Shown here piece after piece: positions 44,249 through 56,102 of a DNA stretch of 64,000 bases. Source of the DNA: Daldinia sp. FL1419 (Eukaryota > Ascomycota > Sordariomycetes > Xylariales > Hypoxylaceae); the NCBI GenBank assembly GCA_025201765.1, contig MU623355.1, positions 248,001 to 312,000 of the forward strand, in the 5' to 3' direction. Each line of letters opens with the position of its first letter. Position 1 is the stretch's first letter. The notes under the pieces were generated by a model. The model had not been told where the DNA came from. It saw nothing but the letters and a program-made list of their open reading frames with translations, and searched no databases. Position numbers and translations under genes: made by a program.

Positions 44249-44443
44249 AAGGGGTGGAGTAAGGGGCCATGGGCACAAGGGCGAGGGCGAGGTATATTCC
44301 TTTTCTTTGAAACACTACCTCATCTATAACTGTTGCACTGAATGACATCGTGCATATACGGCGTAGTTAAGATGCTCGACATAATAAGACGTCCCTATTG
44401 AAAATATCCGAAAAGGAATCCATTGCTATGAAAATTCGTGTTC

Positions 44444-46086
44444 TTAAACTTCAATCTTCTCTGCATCATGAACTTTGGTTGAATCTGTAATTGACCCCTT
44501 ATCAGTAATATTCCCGACATCGCTATTGATATTAGCTCCAGCTGGTCCGGCGCGTTCGAAAGATCTACCACGCTTTTCCGGGCCCAGCGCGGCTGTCACC
44601 GCAATCCCTACGGCAACGATTGCCACGGCAATTCCCATGGTTGGACCGTAACCATCGACTGACTCCCCGCTTTTACTGGTAACAAAATGACTTTCCGCAA
44701 TAGCATTGACGATCTGGGCTGCTGGCGAAGAGACCAAGTTGCCGAGCTGATACGCGAGTCCAGGGAAGGTAGATCGGTAAGCAGGCGGAGATAGTTCGTT
44801 CAGGTGGATAGGGATAACTCCCCAAGCCCCCTGTACGAAGAATTGAATCACGAAACCAGATGCCGAAAGCCCTGATTCTTCTGAAGGTAAGATCCAGGCA
44901 GGGACAAGACAGCAGCTGATCAACGCAGCGCCGACGATAGCCCTACGACGGCCGATAGATTGTGAGAGATAGCCAACGATAGTACCACCAACACACGCGC
45001 CAGTATTCATCAGGATGCTGGCACGGGTAGCAGCGTCGTTAGGAAGTTCTTTTGACTCTAGCATAAACGTCGTATAGCTATCTTGGCTCGTATGTGCGTA
45101 GTAATTAAACCATGTCATCAGGAAGACGCAGTAGACGCACATACGCCACTCCTTAGCGAGCATCGATTTCGTCTCCGTCCAGAAATCTCCAGCGGAAATG
45201 TGATGGCCAGCCGCTTTGGCTTCTCGGAATTGTTTCGATTCCGGGAACAGGCAGCGGAGAGCCCCTGCCCCGATAGAAAGGCCTGACGCAATCCAAAAAA
45301 CGATTTTCCAAGTATCCGTGTCACCACCTACGCCGAGGTTTGCGCATGCAGCAAGAACATATCCTAGGGCGTAGCCTTGTTGTAGGATACCGCTCATCAG
45401 ACCCCGTGCTTCGATCCTGCCAGACAGTCGATTAGCATCACGCACTCGAAGGCGTTAAACGACACGTAACGTACGGGCAATTTTCAAGAGCCATAGCCAC
45501 AGCATTGCCATACACTCCTCCCATGAAGAGACCAAAAAGCGACCTCACAGCGAGGAACTGCTGGAATGTGGCGCTATAGATAGTCGCAATTTGCAACAGA
45601 CCTAGAAATCGTGTCAATTATCGTGGAGCGAGTTAGGATCGGTGTTGAAACCTTACCCAGAAAAATCAGGTTGCCCACCATCGGCCATTTTCGACCAAAC
45701 CGGTCACCCAGAAGACCAAACACGGCCGCGCCAACGGATCGCAAAAGCAGAGTCAACGTGATTGCAGTAGTAATATCGGTCTTGCTGCGCTCATAATAAT
45801 GTGATAATTTAACAGTTTGTATTGCCAAAGCGTGAAAATCGAAGGCATCGGCGGTCCAGGCGAAAAGCCCTACGAGAAAATAAATCCAATCCCTCGCGCT
45901 TAGAAGCATCAAAAGGGAGATGGGGTTCCTAAGCTTCTCAGGAGACTGCCATACCGTATGTGATTCCCCAAGATCGTTCGTGACGACAACCCTTTGTTTC
46001 CATCGGAATAGATCGCCCCAAGATTGCCTCGCCGTAGCAAGTATGCCTTTGGCAAGAGGATCCGCGGGTTCATTGCGAAGTTCCAT
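44444..46086 (-). CDS. Jen1-type monocarboxylate/proton symporter (MFS)
   Basis: Exons 46086-45657, 45601-45475 and 45416-44444 give 509 aa. Jen1-type permeases import lactate, pyruvate or related carboxylates with protons at the plasma membrane. Visible: a cytosolic N-terminus, first helix FLVGLFAWTADAFDFHALAI, LLRSVGAAVFGLLGDRFGRK (MFS motif A), RSLFGLFMGGVYGNAVAMAL and ENCPIEARGLMSGILQQGYA across intron 2. The second half includes YYAHTSQDSYTTFMLESKEL, close to the conserved Jen1 region after helix 7, and QGAWGVIPIHLNELSP. ATG 46086 is used because the longer reading begins with TTG. Introns are 55 and 58 bp. All twelve helices seem present. The exact substrate is not predictable. Confidence 0.92.
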
Positions 46087-47716
46087 TTCGGGCGGAATAG
46101 AGTCACCTCTCAATTAGTTCCTCGTAGAACCTTACGATTTAACTACCTATCTCGTCGGGCTACTGACGTTTTCAATGAAGCAGAAACTCCATACCCTTCG
46201 ACATAGGAACATACCTCCCTATTTAATACACCGATTACAATCCCCAAGGGAGTTTCTACAAGGATTTTAGATGTTATCTAGGTATTGTTCTGCGTAGCAT
46301 CAGTATGCCCTCATTTGGTAGTTGCAACTGCGTCGTAGCGACTCCACACAATCACATTGCGACTCTATCTATTATATGGCCTCATTTACGCAATGCAACT
46401 TATTTATAGTAAGCATCGGACAGAAATGATATCCTAGGGCTACGTAGCGCTATTCTGAGTGGCAAATAAAATAGGTTGAGCTTTATTACCAAGTGATGGC
46501 GCAGTCGGGGCCATAAGATAGACGTAAGTTGACAGGCTGGGTAAACCTAGACCTAGGAGAAGTAATCCGACTCTTATATAGAATCTTTTTCTGTTTTGTA
46601 ATGGATTGAAAAGAGAGTCTCTCGTATGGTACGATGATTCCATAATTTGGTTGTCCGTCCATAAAAGAGAATGTAGCTGCAGGGTTACATGCAGATAGCC
46701 TAGAGCTATGGCAGATATACAAGGACAATCAAGGTGGTGGAAATCTCTATGGGTGCAGAAGTATCTCCGATGGCTTCACAACATTTTGGAAATGGCGTGA
46801 GCTAGAATACCCAGAGGAAGCCCCATGCAGTATTAAGTATCATAACGTGAGGCAGGTATAATAGGGGTAATAAGTGGTTAACTACCACGTTCGTCCAACG
46901 AATTGTTGGGAAAGTCTAGACTCCGCAAATCCCTACGATCCATAGCAGTATCCGAAATACCTTACCATTCATATTGAGTGCGCATGGAGCTCTGTCGCAA
47001 TAAAATAAATTTATATTACTCAATTAATAGCGAAGACAGCAATAGCTAGAAACCGAGCGAGCCTACTATTATATGCACATCGCAGCATACAAGTATAAGC
47101 ATAGGGGTTCTGGCCCGATTTAGGTAAATTACATCCCTTTATAAAAGTTTTAGTTTTTTTAATTATTTTTATTATTTTTACCTTTCGGAATGAAGTTATC
47201 GCGTAAGGATAAAGAGAAAGGAGCATCGTTCTCGTTCGTGTTTAAATGCGATATACCTCATTCCAGCTGCTAGATTACAGACCTTACGTCAAATGGTGCG
47301 TCCCTACGCTATCGAGCACCTAGGAGACAATTATAGTGAGATAAATTAATAATTCCTCGTCAGTAGAGCGAAAAAAATATATTCAAGTATATTTTGGATA
47401 CTAGGTACCTAGGTACGCCGCTGGAAGGGAAGCGTACATACTTGCTTCTCGAAAATAGATGAATAAGTACCTAAATTATTAATGATATGTTTTGCCAGGC
47501 AATGCGGCTACCTATTATCTTAAACCCATAGACCTGTAGATAATACGTTCATATTTGGGGGGTGGTCAAACTACAAGACATTGATGTTGTCCTGAAAGCT
47601 ATATTACCTCTATGAGGTATGTACTTAACTCCTCTCTTTGAAGTAGCCAAACCCAAAAACGCTACTGCAATATGATGGCCTTTCCGACGAAACCTCCGAG
47701 CGAGAAACTTAGTATC
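46087..47716. other. Intergenic, nothing firm seen
   Basis: A 1.6-kb AT-rich gap holding the Jen1-type promoter at its left end and the 3' flank of the DHA1 transporter at its right end. TACTAGGTACCTAGGTACG at 47400-47416 is a repeat-family member. Open frames such as 46440-46643 minus have no domain. Confidence 0.5.
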
Positions 47717-49776
47717 CTACTGTCGCCCAAATTCCTTATTCTCATCTCTCGGCTCTCCCAATGCATTCTGAACATCATCACGGCTTTCCTTCTTCTCGAT
47801 CTGTGTCTCATGCCCCTCTTCATCAGTCATTGTACTAGAGGATTCTAGCAACTGAGGCGAAGGGTCGGTATTAGGCGCTACGGGCTTCTCTCCTGAGGAC
47901 CTCTGCGCCTCTTCATCATCGGGCTTCTTGGGTCCGGTGGGTGCGAACCTTGAGCGGGCACGGATACGTCCTCCGTATTTATAGAAAGCGAATGGAATCA
48001 CTGCCAACAGCGTCGCTACACCGCCGATCAAAGAGCCCCCGCCTCCAATCCCAAGCGCTTCAAACATATAGTTAGTAAATAATGGCGCAGCCGCTCCGCA
48101 AGCCGAGCGACAAACTGTATTCACTGCGATAGCCGAGGCCGCATACATCAAGTAAGAATCAACTAGATAGTTGAGATATCCTACGAAGATAAGCATGAGC
48201 GAGGTTGCCAGAAATACTCCAGCTATTGTCGGAACTATCCAATGAATCGAACTGTCGCTCGTTAGTCCTATTCCGCCATCGACTGCGCACTGTTTCTCTT
48301 ACTTGAATTCAGCAGTCCATGCAAACCAAAACATGGTAACCGGAAAGAGAACCCCACCAATGAGAGCTAGGGTTAGTCTGTCTTCAGGTTGAAGGGGTAT
48401 CCCGCTTTGCATCTTTTTGTTTTTTTGCTTGGAATCGAAAAAGACGACAACAGCACCGATGAAGGAACCGATTACAGTTCCAATTAAGGGGAGCTCGCCA
48501 ACTCCAGCGTTCCACCCACGCCTTTGTTGGAAGACTATCGGGTATATTGTGAATAGCATATAGAGTAACATGTACACAACAGACATGTAGACGGCACATA
48601 AGAATGAAATAGGGTCGAATAAAATAATCCACGGCCTGATGAGCGCGACCCTGTATATTCCCAGGAGAGAGCGGTCGCTTTCTTCGACGGGGGCCTTGAC
48701 ATTTTCGTAACCCGGGATTTTAGATTTCCTGATACGACGAGCTCGATGGACTAATACCATAGGACCAAAAGTCTCGGGGATGGTAAACATAGGTATCGCC
48801 GTAGCACCACCAAGCCATAGCAAAACATAAAAGCTCCATCGCCAGTTCTTTGTAAGCTCAAGAAAACCCCCAACAACTGGTCCTAGAGCCGGTCCTACCC
48901 ATACCACTACGATAACGTTAGTCGTCGGCCAAGAAGTTCAAACTACCAGTCGTAGTCCGGGTGCGGATTCTTTTAATCCAAACCAGAATTCAAAATACGC
49001 AAGGAAGGATGTATCTCGACATTACATACTGCACGAAAAAACTGCCATCGCAAATCCACGTTCGACAGGGCCCCATAAGTCTGCGAGGACTCCCGGGCTA
49101 TTACTGAGCGGAGCAGACTGTTAAATATTAGATTCCTAGCCGCTTAATACTAAAGCATATATCAAAGGCTTACAACAAAAGTGCCCGTAAGAAACCTGCC
49201 GACGAGCAAACTGCCGAAATTAGGCGCGAAAGCACAGAGAAAGTTAAACGCGATATATAGCAAGAAGGTGCTATAGAAAATCCATCGTCTTCCGTAGAAC
49301 TATTCAAAATACTATATTCAGCTCCTCGTTCACCTATATGGCAAAGAATAGGGCTGCGTACCTCTGATAGGGGAGCAAAAATGAGGGGGCCTGCGCAATA
49401 ACCCAAGAGAAAAAGGGTTATAGTGAGCCCTGCCGCCTCTTCCGATATGTTAAACTCCTCGGATATACTCTGTTAATATCCTGTGTCAGCTACGTTGATC
49501 TCATGGTGTAAAGTTTGTGGTTAGGACTAAAATACTTACACCAAAGCAGCCCGAAGGAGCCGACGATGCGAACGTGGCATTTACGACAAGCAAAACTGAA
49601 CATATCGTCACATACCAGCGCCTAGGATTAGACCAGTTATGGGGATTTTCAATGTCGCCGGGTTTGAAATCGACATGTCCAGTCTCATTCAAGTATGGGC
49701 GTTCTTCGAATTCTAGCTCCGCAGTTTTATATGGCTTGGCCGTAGCCCTCGACAGGATACGAATAAGTTGTCCCAT
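47717..49776 (-). CDS. MFS transporter, DHA1 (12-helix) family
   Basis: Six exons: 49776-49540, 49469-49362, 49299-49174, 49117-49030, 48906-48303, 48251-47717; phases agree, 565 aa. DHA1 proteins export drugs, polyamines or metabolites by proton antiport. The N-terminus carries the fungal block NPHNWSNPRRWYVTICSVLL, then EEFNISEEAAGLTITLFLLG, GPLIFAPLSEFYGRRWIFYS (motif A, restored by intron 2), LVGRFLTGTFVSAPLSNSPG across intron 3, and CMVWVGPALGPVVGGFLEL across intron 4 (motif C region). WRWSFYVLLWLGG and SIHWIVPTIAGVFLATSLML follow. The C-terminal tail of about 90 residues is long, charged and disordered-looking, rich in Glu/Asp/Ser, possibly a site of regulation. Substrate unknown. Confidence 0.92.
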
Positions 49777-50649
49777 ATTCGTCTATTATCAATTTCACTC
49801 TCCGATATCCAAGGCGCAACGTGTTTGGACAAGACATCCTGATCAGCAATCGATGAGGGTCCATGAGGATAATAAAAGAAAAATGTAATAAGCTAAGCAA
49901 GCTCAAGGCTCGCGCTTAATGTTAAAGGCGATGCTACAAGACATGTAGCGTAGCATTGAGACGAGAATGACAGCATTGCGTCAACCTTGCCGGCTACCGA
50001 TGCGAGATACCATATAACCGTAGGGTGTTATTGCCGGTATCCATACCGACCGGAAATAGCTCCCAGATCTTATCAATCAAAACTGCTCAACCAACGGGGG
50101 GTTGGTGGTTCCGCTCTGTCCGTGAGCCTATGATCTGCACAGTCGACCTAAAATCGTGTCATTGGAGCCGCTATGATGTATTACATGTGCCTACGGGGTA
50201 GGTAATGCTTCATCCAGCGCCGGGAATAAGGGGCTTACTCTATCAGCATACATACACCCACCATTTCAATTGAGCCCGGAAATAAGAAATCTTTACCCCC
50301 CTTCTCCGTTGAATAGGTAGGTAGGTAAGGTAGGTAGTCTTTAGGTGTAGCTTAAAATTCCGCATTTGTCACCAGCGCAATAAAACCACCCGGCTCCTCA
50401 TGACTCACGTCGGTGGGATACGAACACTGCTTACAAACGCTCTTAACCTCGCAGGTAATATCTGAAATATCTGAGGCTGCTGTTGCTTATGGGGAAAAAG
50501 AAATATCATCTTGTTTAGGTACCTATCTATGAGAATTCTTTGGAATTTAGCATTGTTCTTTAAAGGGGGTTACTTAGACAATCGCATGTCCGTGCCCATG
50601 CGCATGCTCACGCCCAACGTAACTAACAACACAGCAGATTTCTATGCTT
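49777..50649. other. Intergenic, nothing firm seen
   Basis: This gap contains the upstream DNA of the DHA1 gene and the 3' flank of the NCS1 gene. AATAGGTAGGTAGGTAAGGTAGG at 50313-50336 is a repeat-family run. No exon is recognised. Confidence 0.5.
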
Positions 50650-52526
50650 TTACAAGAGCCTTGGATTGGACATCTCGAATGTATTGGATAGAACAGTGCC
50701 TAGGTCCTTCCCAGTTTCTATGCCGTTCTTTACCTGCGTCTCGACAATAGCGTCATCCAGATCCCAGATCATACCTACTAATAACGTCTCCTTCGCCGGC
50801 ACGGCGTAGCTTATTACAGTGTAAAGAACAGCCGACGTAACGAATCCGAATAGGTAATTAAGTGTGTAGAGGTTGGTAACGCCGTCGTTTATACGAATAA
50901 TTTGGGGACCACTGATGCTTAGGCCCAGTCCGGGGAGAAGAGGAGCAACGGGCACGATGAAGGCGACCGCAGCGCGCCAGTTACACCCGCCAACATAACG
51001 ATAACGACCGTCTGGGTTGTACAGACTTGGTATATCAATCCGCCTCTTCTTGACGAACCAGTAGTCGGATGCTATGATACCGGCCATCGGTCCGAGAAAA
51101 ACGGCGTATCCGCTCATGAATGCTAGAAAGGTCTGCGCAGAGCTGAGAATTTTCCATGGGACTAGCGCCCAGCCGCCGATAAGCGCAGTAACAATACAGC
51201 CTCGCCTAATGTTAATCCAGCGTGGTAAAAGGGCGGTCAGATCGTTGGCGGCCGAGATAGAATTTGCGGTGATGTTTGTGCCAACCTATTAAGCGGCATA
51301 TCAATACTAAAAAGACGTATACGAATAATCACATCGAGCCGTTGCACATACCTGAGCAATGTACCAAGCAAGGGCGGCAAAGAAGGCAGCACATCGTCCA
51401 CCAGAACCATAGGCGAGCCAGATTGCTATGATATCGAGAGGATTCCAGAGGTAGTCCCCGCTAAATACCTTGCTCGCGGACGTCGTCACAATGCCCAACA
51501 CGCCGCATAACGTGAATATGATGGGCATCGCCGGGAGTTGAACATACTGACCCCTAGCTGACTTCGCGTAACGAGTGAAATCGGGTATGTTCACGGCCAA
51601 AGTACTCCATTGACCTGCTACACTTGACATGCAGGTTAGCCATAGCCATACATATTGCTTCTCGTTAGCTGTCGCTTTTAAAGCAAAGACGTCACCACCC
51701 CCTCCGGCCCTTTTAATGCACCATCCCATCGTTGCGATAGCAACTACCGGGGCTGCGAACAGTTTGACCCAAAACAGCGGGCGTAACTTCGTAGGGTGGA
51801 TAAGCAGCAAAGGTAGTTGAATTATCCAAAAGAGAAAGTAAGAGAGCATCCCTTGTGTTGTGATGCCGGCAGACTGGGATAGTTGGTTTGGGATATCGTT
51901 GTATGATGGTGCCCAGGCACGGAGCATGATCGTGATACACTGAGCCCCGTTCGCGCTCTAGATTCAAGTTAATACATTGCGCATTCTTTGTTTAATACCA
52001 TTCTTCCCGATTTCGTTACCTGTATACCCAGCCAAAACATGGCTAGGACAGCTCGACTGACGATGCAGAAGTATCTTAGGTAGTAACCGAAACTGCTCGT
52101 TGCAATCACGGAAAAGGGCACATGGAGCTTCGCGCCGATAGCACCGTTCAAAACGAGGGGTATAGCCACGCTGAAAGTTCCCACTATCATGATGGGAATA
52201 GCTTCACGCCAACTCAGACCCACCGCGAGAATCGCAGAGGCTGTCTGCCATGTAGCTAGATTGATCGCGTCGGTAGCCCAGTAGGCTACCATCGTCCATA
52301 TATCCCACGTTCGATCCTCGATAGGCGTCGGGTCTGGCCGGTCAGCGCGTTAGCATATACCGTGGAATATCCTAGACGGAGCGCAACCCTCCATACCCAT
52401 ATCGCGATTTGTCCACACATGTGATGGGGCCAGCGCGCTGTTCTGCTTGGGCAGTTCCCAAGAGTCAAGGGAGGTAAACCTCCGCTTGAGCTTAGAGAAC
52501 GGTAGCTTTCCGGACCAAACGGCCAT
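50650..52526 (-). CDS. NCS1 nucleobase/nucleoside/allantoin-type cation symporter
   Basis: Exons 52526-52397, 52333-52020, 51957-51352 and 51285-50650 give 561 aa. NCS1 permeases import uracil, uridine, allantoin, thiamine or related compounds with H+ or Na+ at the plasma membrane. Evidence: VWTNRDMDPTPIEDRTWDIW across intron 1, the classic NCS1 entry; AYWATDAINLATWQTASAIL in helix 1; FWLGIQSANGAQCITIMLRA across intron 2; SVAGQWSTLAVNIPDFTRYA in helix 6; AWYIAQVGTNITANSISAAN across intron 3; AFMSGYAVFLGPMAGIIASD. The splices rebuild all of these motifs. The resemblance is to the Fur subfamily rather than purine-cytosine (Fcy) carriers, but substrate cannot be assigned. It lies next to a transaldolase on the same strand. 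Confidence 0.93.
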
Positions 52527-53353
52527 GTTGCTAGGCTTTGGTGTTTTCGGTATGAAAGTTGACTTCCGTTGTAAGAGGACCTAAGACGGAAGCCCCATCT
52601 GAGGCAGCCCTCTCGTGAAGCCATAAGTAAATGCGTATCTGAGGCGTCATAGGTACCCGTAGTATGTGACGATGTCAGATAAGAGAGCTGCAAGACGCGC
52701 AGGGATGCGAGATAGGGTCCCGGTCATCCACGAATCCAATAAGGAACGAATTCCTTATCAGCCTCTTTGATTCACGTATCCCACCCCGTCCCCGTATCCC
52801 AGACCGTGGACAGGGTAATCTCAGGAAGATTATCTAGGTACCCAATTGAAAATCTGTTACCAAAGATCGTGTCCTAGAAAAGGTTTCTCGGTTCCCTTTA
52901 TAATGAACCAACAAGTACCAGATTTCCTCGATTTCGATTCCAAATAAGGTAAGTAGGTAAGTTAGAGCATAGAGGTGTAACATGGGATGGATGGGGCGTT
53001 TTTGTATTGTACATCAGGCGCCTATCAAGAATGGCGCTGTCGGCGCTGTCGGATGACAGGGGTCGACAGTTAGCTCTTCTCGCTCACTTCAGGTCACGTC
53101 GCATGCTCAAAGTTATATTCTAGCGTTATTCGCATGGTTTCACGAGGTCGAAGTTTTTCTATTTTAAATGATATAAGCCTCATTCTACTAGACATCAATC
53201 CAACTATATTTTCTTTCTCATGATCATTGCTATCGATGCAACTAGCACTCGCTCAGTACAATACAAGGATAGATACCTAGGTAGGTACATATGGTAAAGC
53301 AATTAACAGCATATCGAATACTCGAGTACATACACATGTTAGATAGAGCGCCT
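52527..53353. other. Intergenic, nothing firm seen
   Basis: The NCS1 promoter and the transaldolase 3' flank. It has a 9-bp direct repeat GGCGCTGTC at about 53033-53050 and TACCTAGGTAGGTAC at 53274-53288. No exon is recognised. Confidence 0.5.
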
Positions 53354-54610
53354 TCATCGCCGTGCTAGTTCTTCCAGGCCATTTTGCTTGTCACAAAATA
53401 TGTTGATAGCCTGGATAATCTTGACTTCGGCCTTGCCCTCCTGGCTCCGAGTAAAAGCTAGACGCCAACTGCTCTCGTCCCCTATTATGCCGCTGTAATC
53501 ACCGGTTTCTTGCTCCTTTTTATCATTAAATACGCTACCAGTTTCACCCTCCCACGGGTTAGCCGGCGTTTCTGCCAACTTAGACAATAGATGCGGTGCG
53601 ACAGTGATGTGGTGAGCACCCGCAAGCTGCATGACCTCTTGGATGGATGTTAAGCTAGCGGGTAAAACTTGGGTTTTGCTCCCTATCCTCTCGTAATATC
53701 TCTGAGCAGAACCACAAAAGTCGAATGCTTTGTTTTGATCGACGTAACTAGATGCCACGCCCAGATTAGCTCTCAGCGTTGATCCGGCGCGACGGGGTAA
53801 GATATACTTGTCGTCGAAATGTACTCGGAGCTCATTGATATAGGGTGCGATGTAGGTACAGCCCACATGAGCCGCCAAGGCGGCTTGTTCAAGACAAAAC
53901 ATGGTTGTGGCCAAGGTGGAAATTCCTTGGCTTTCCAACTCACGACATGCCTGCAACCCTTCCCAAGTGGATGGTATCTTAATGCAGACCCTTCGAGTGT
54001 CGTACACCGGATCCAAATCCTTAAATATAGCCACGATACCTAGCGCAATAGTCGTTAAGGGTTACATAACCGTGCCTTGAGATGTCGCTAACTATTCTCA
54101 CTTACGTCTTCCGTTTTCAATAGTCTTCGGTTTGTTGTAAGAGTACTTTGGATTCGTTTGTATATGAGAATATCCTTTCAAGTAGGGCACGATTCTCAAA
54201 GCCAGTTTGACCATCATGACCTCTACCGCTAGCTCGGCTACTGTTACGGTTGGGTGTAGCGGATGTTTCGACGAGGCATAGCTGATGGCATCTTGGATTA
54301 GCTCAGCGTGAAGAGGCTGACCATCTTCGTTGAGGCGTATCAGCTCGTGATACGCGATTGCCTCGTATCCTTTTAGCTTTTTTGCGTCTTATAATAAGGC
54401 GGATTATTTGATCTTAAGCTGGCTTACCTGGTTTGATGTACAATCCACGAACGGTCCAAGTTTCCTGGGGACTACGCCGGTCAGCTTTCGGCTACCATAC
54501 TATAAAGCTCACCCCGACCGCTGGGTTTACTCACTTTCGACATCGAATGTATCGCAATCCACGGCACTGTAAGATCGCAATATATCGAGCAAACTCTCTT
54601 CCGATCCCAT
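53354..54610 (-). CDS. Transaldolase family protein
   Basis: Exons 54610-54535, 54471-54428, 54376-54106 and 54039-53354 give 358 aa. Transaldolase moves a dihydroxyacetone unit between sugar phosphates through a Schiff-base Lys in a TIM barrel; fungal paralogues also occur in metabolite clusters. Visible: AVDCDTFDVE, KLGPFVDCTSNQ (normally the start of the barrel, restored by introns 1 and 2), HPLHPTVTVAELAVEVMMVK, TRRVCIKIPSTWEGLQACRE with predicted Schiff-base Lys151, and SQGISTLATTMFCLEQAALA. Cys and polar residues differ from housekeeping transaldolase in several places, such as EYINELR-type text (YIAPYINELRVHFDD) where Asp-rich loops usually stand. I therefore think it is a divergent paralogue rather than the pentose-phosphate enzyme. 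Intron 2 uses an AAG acceptor. Confidence 0.87.
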
Positions 54611-56102
54611 CCTTTCAAACGTACGCTGTTTGCTAGAGAATAGCGACGGTAGACGCTAACATTCATAAACAGGCAGTTCGACAGATCAATTATTATAGTG
54701 CAAAACAAAAAGACGATGGTCGGGACGCACAATCTCCCCCGCTCCCTTCTTAGCTTTTTAGACGGTTCAATACTGCCCAACCTCGGTTCAAACTGCTTGA
54801 AGAAAAGCTAATACTTGCATACAGACCAGCGATCTCGGATCAAGTGGGGGAAACCATCGTTCATAGGAATCAACACCGTTTGCAGATAGCTAACCGCTCC
54901 GAGGCGTGTGCGCGAAACAACTTATCTACGTAATGATATCGAATCAGAACCTATTGAGAAATGATTTCGGTCAAGGATGGTCATGGGCTGCAACACCCTG
55001 CCTAGAATTCATAACTATTCCCCGTTCAGATTTATATTATTAACCACACGCAACCCGTTCAAACCCCGGATCGGCCTGTTCAGACCCCTCGATAAACACC
55101 CGCCTACTCCGCTTCATGAATCTACTGTAATGACGGCGGGTCGGTAATATTACCGGAGTGTAATAATAGATAAGTGCATCACGATCCTTGAGAAGGCACG
55201 ACACTCATCGGGAGCAAGGCTAATAAAGGTTTATTATGCATCGCAAACATGAAAAGGCGGCGGTGGTATGGGCTATTCCGCAAGCGCGCAAAGTCGCAGA
55301 AGGCAGTGAGCTACAGCATGCGAATCATGTGAATCATGCGAAGCTATGATGATCTCTAAGGGCGAATCGAATCAAACGGTCTAAGCCCATACTTGATATG
55401 AACTACTACCGAAGCCATTTATCCTTCATGGGCAAATTGGTCTTGAGTGAATCGCGCCTATATATGGCAAACCGTGTCTATAACGTACTTATAGCTGGAG
55501 TTGGCGGCCATGGATTAGGTATGGGCTAAATTTCTTATTTCCGTCTATAGAATCCCAGGCGTAGCCCTTCTACCGAGACATTTCAACAACGACGGATCCG
55601 GAAACGGTTGTTGGTATTTTCGGACCGCCAAAAATGAAAGACTTCCTCATGTATACAATGTATATCCGACCGAATAAGGCTAAAGCAAGGTCAACATCTT
55701 TTGTTCTATTATTTAGTTCGTAAGAGTACCTAGTTGATCTCACAACCGAAAAGAGGTGGAATGGAATGCGTTCGTCCCTGAAACCCTCTTCTTCTTGATG
55801 CATCGAATAGCAGGAATGTCAGTCCAGTCCACACTCAACTAAAATAGGATATCCCGTTAACATTTACAAGACCCCGAGAGCACCATCTTTGTCCATTCAA
55901 GATAGCAATACAATCATTTCCCTTCCTCTTCTTCTCTTTCTCTCCTGTCGCTTGTTTTCCTAATACGCCCTAAGGCAGGCTTCTACATTCTATCGAGACA
56001 CTCGAGGCTGCACTTGATGCCGAGATAAATAACCTCTCAGTTGATACATACCTGTTATTCAACGGGCAACAGCCCCCTTTTTCTTCTTGATAAAGTGTAA
56101 CC
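54611..56102. other. Divergent intergenic region
   Basis: A 1.5-kb region between the transaldolase (-) and the large Cys/His-rich gene (+), carrying both promoters. A pyrimidine tract at 55918-55955 lies about 150 bp upstream of the ATG at 56103. CATGCGAATCATGTGAATCATGCGAA at 55317-55341 is a short near-tandem repeat. The open frame 55570-55803 minus has no domain. Confidence 0.5.
55918..55955 (+). promoter_or_regulatory. Pyrimidine-rich promoter tract
   Basis: A long C/T stretch (CCCTTCCTCTTCTTCTCTTT type) ends about 150 bp before the start codon of the 1473-aa gene. Such tracts often mark transcription start regions in filamentous fungi; function here is inference. Confidence 0.4.

Larger units (their letters stand above)
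43008..44443. other. Intergenic, repeat-bearing
   Basis: This gap separates the uncertain 219-aa gene from the end of the Jen1-type gene. It contains the (GGTA)n run at 43029-43052, TAGGTA clusters at 43695-43800 and 44005-44155, and a (GA)n run at 44222-44248. No exon is recognised. Confidence 0.5.

Noticed and set aside
54481..54780. 99-codon minus-strand frame over the transaldolase 5' exons
   Set aside because: It runs through the first two exons and introns in a frame that does not carry the transaldolase motifs.
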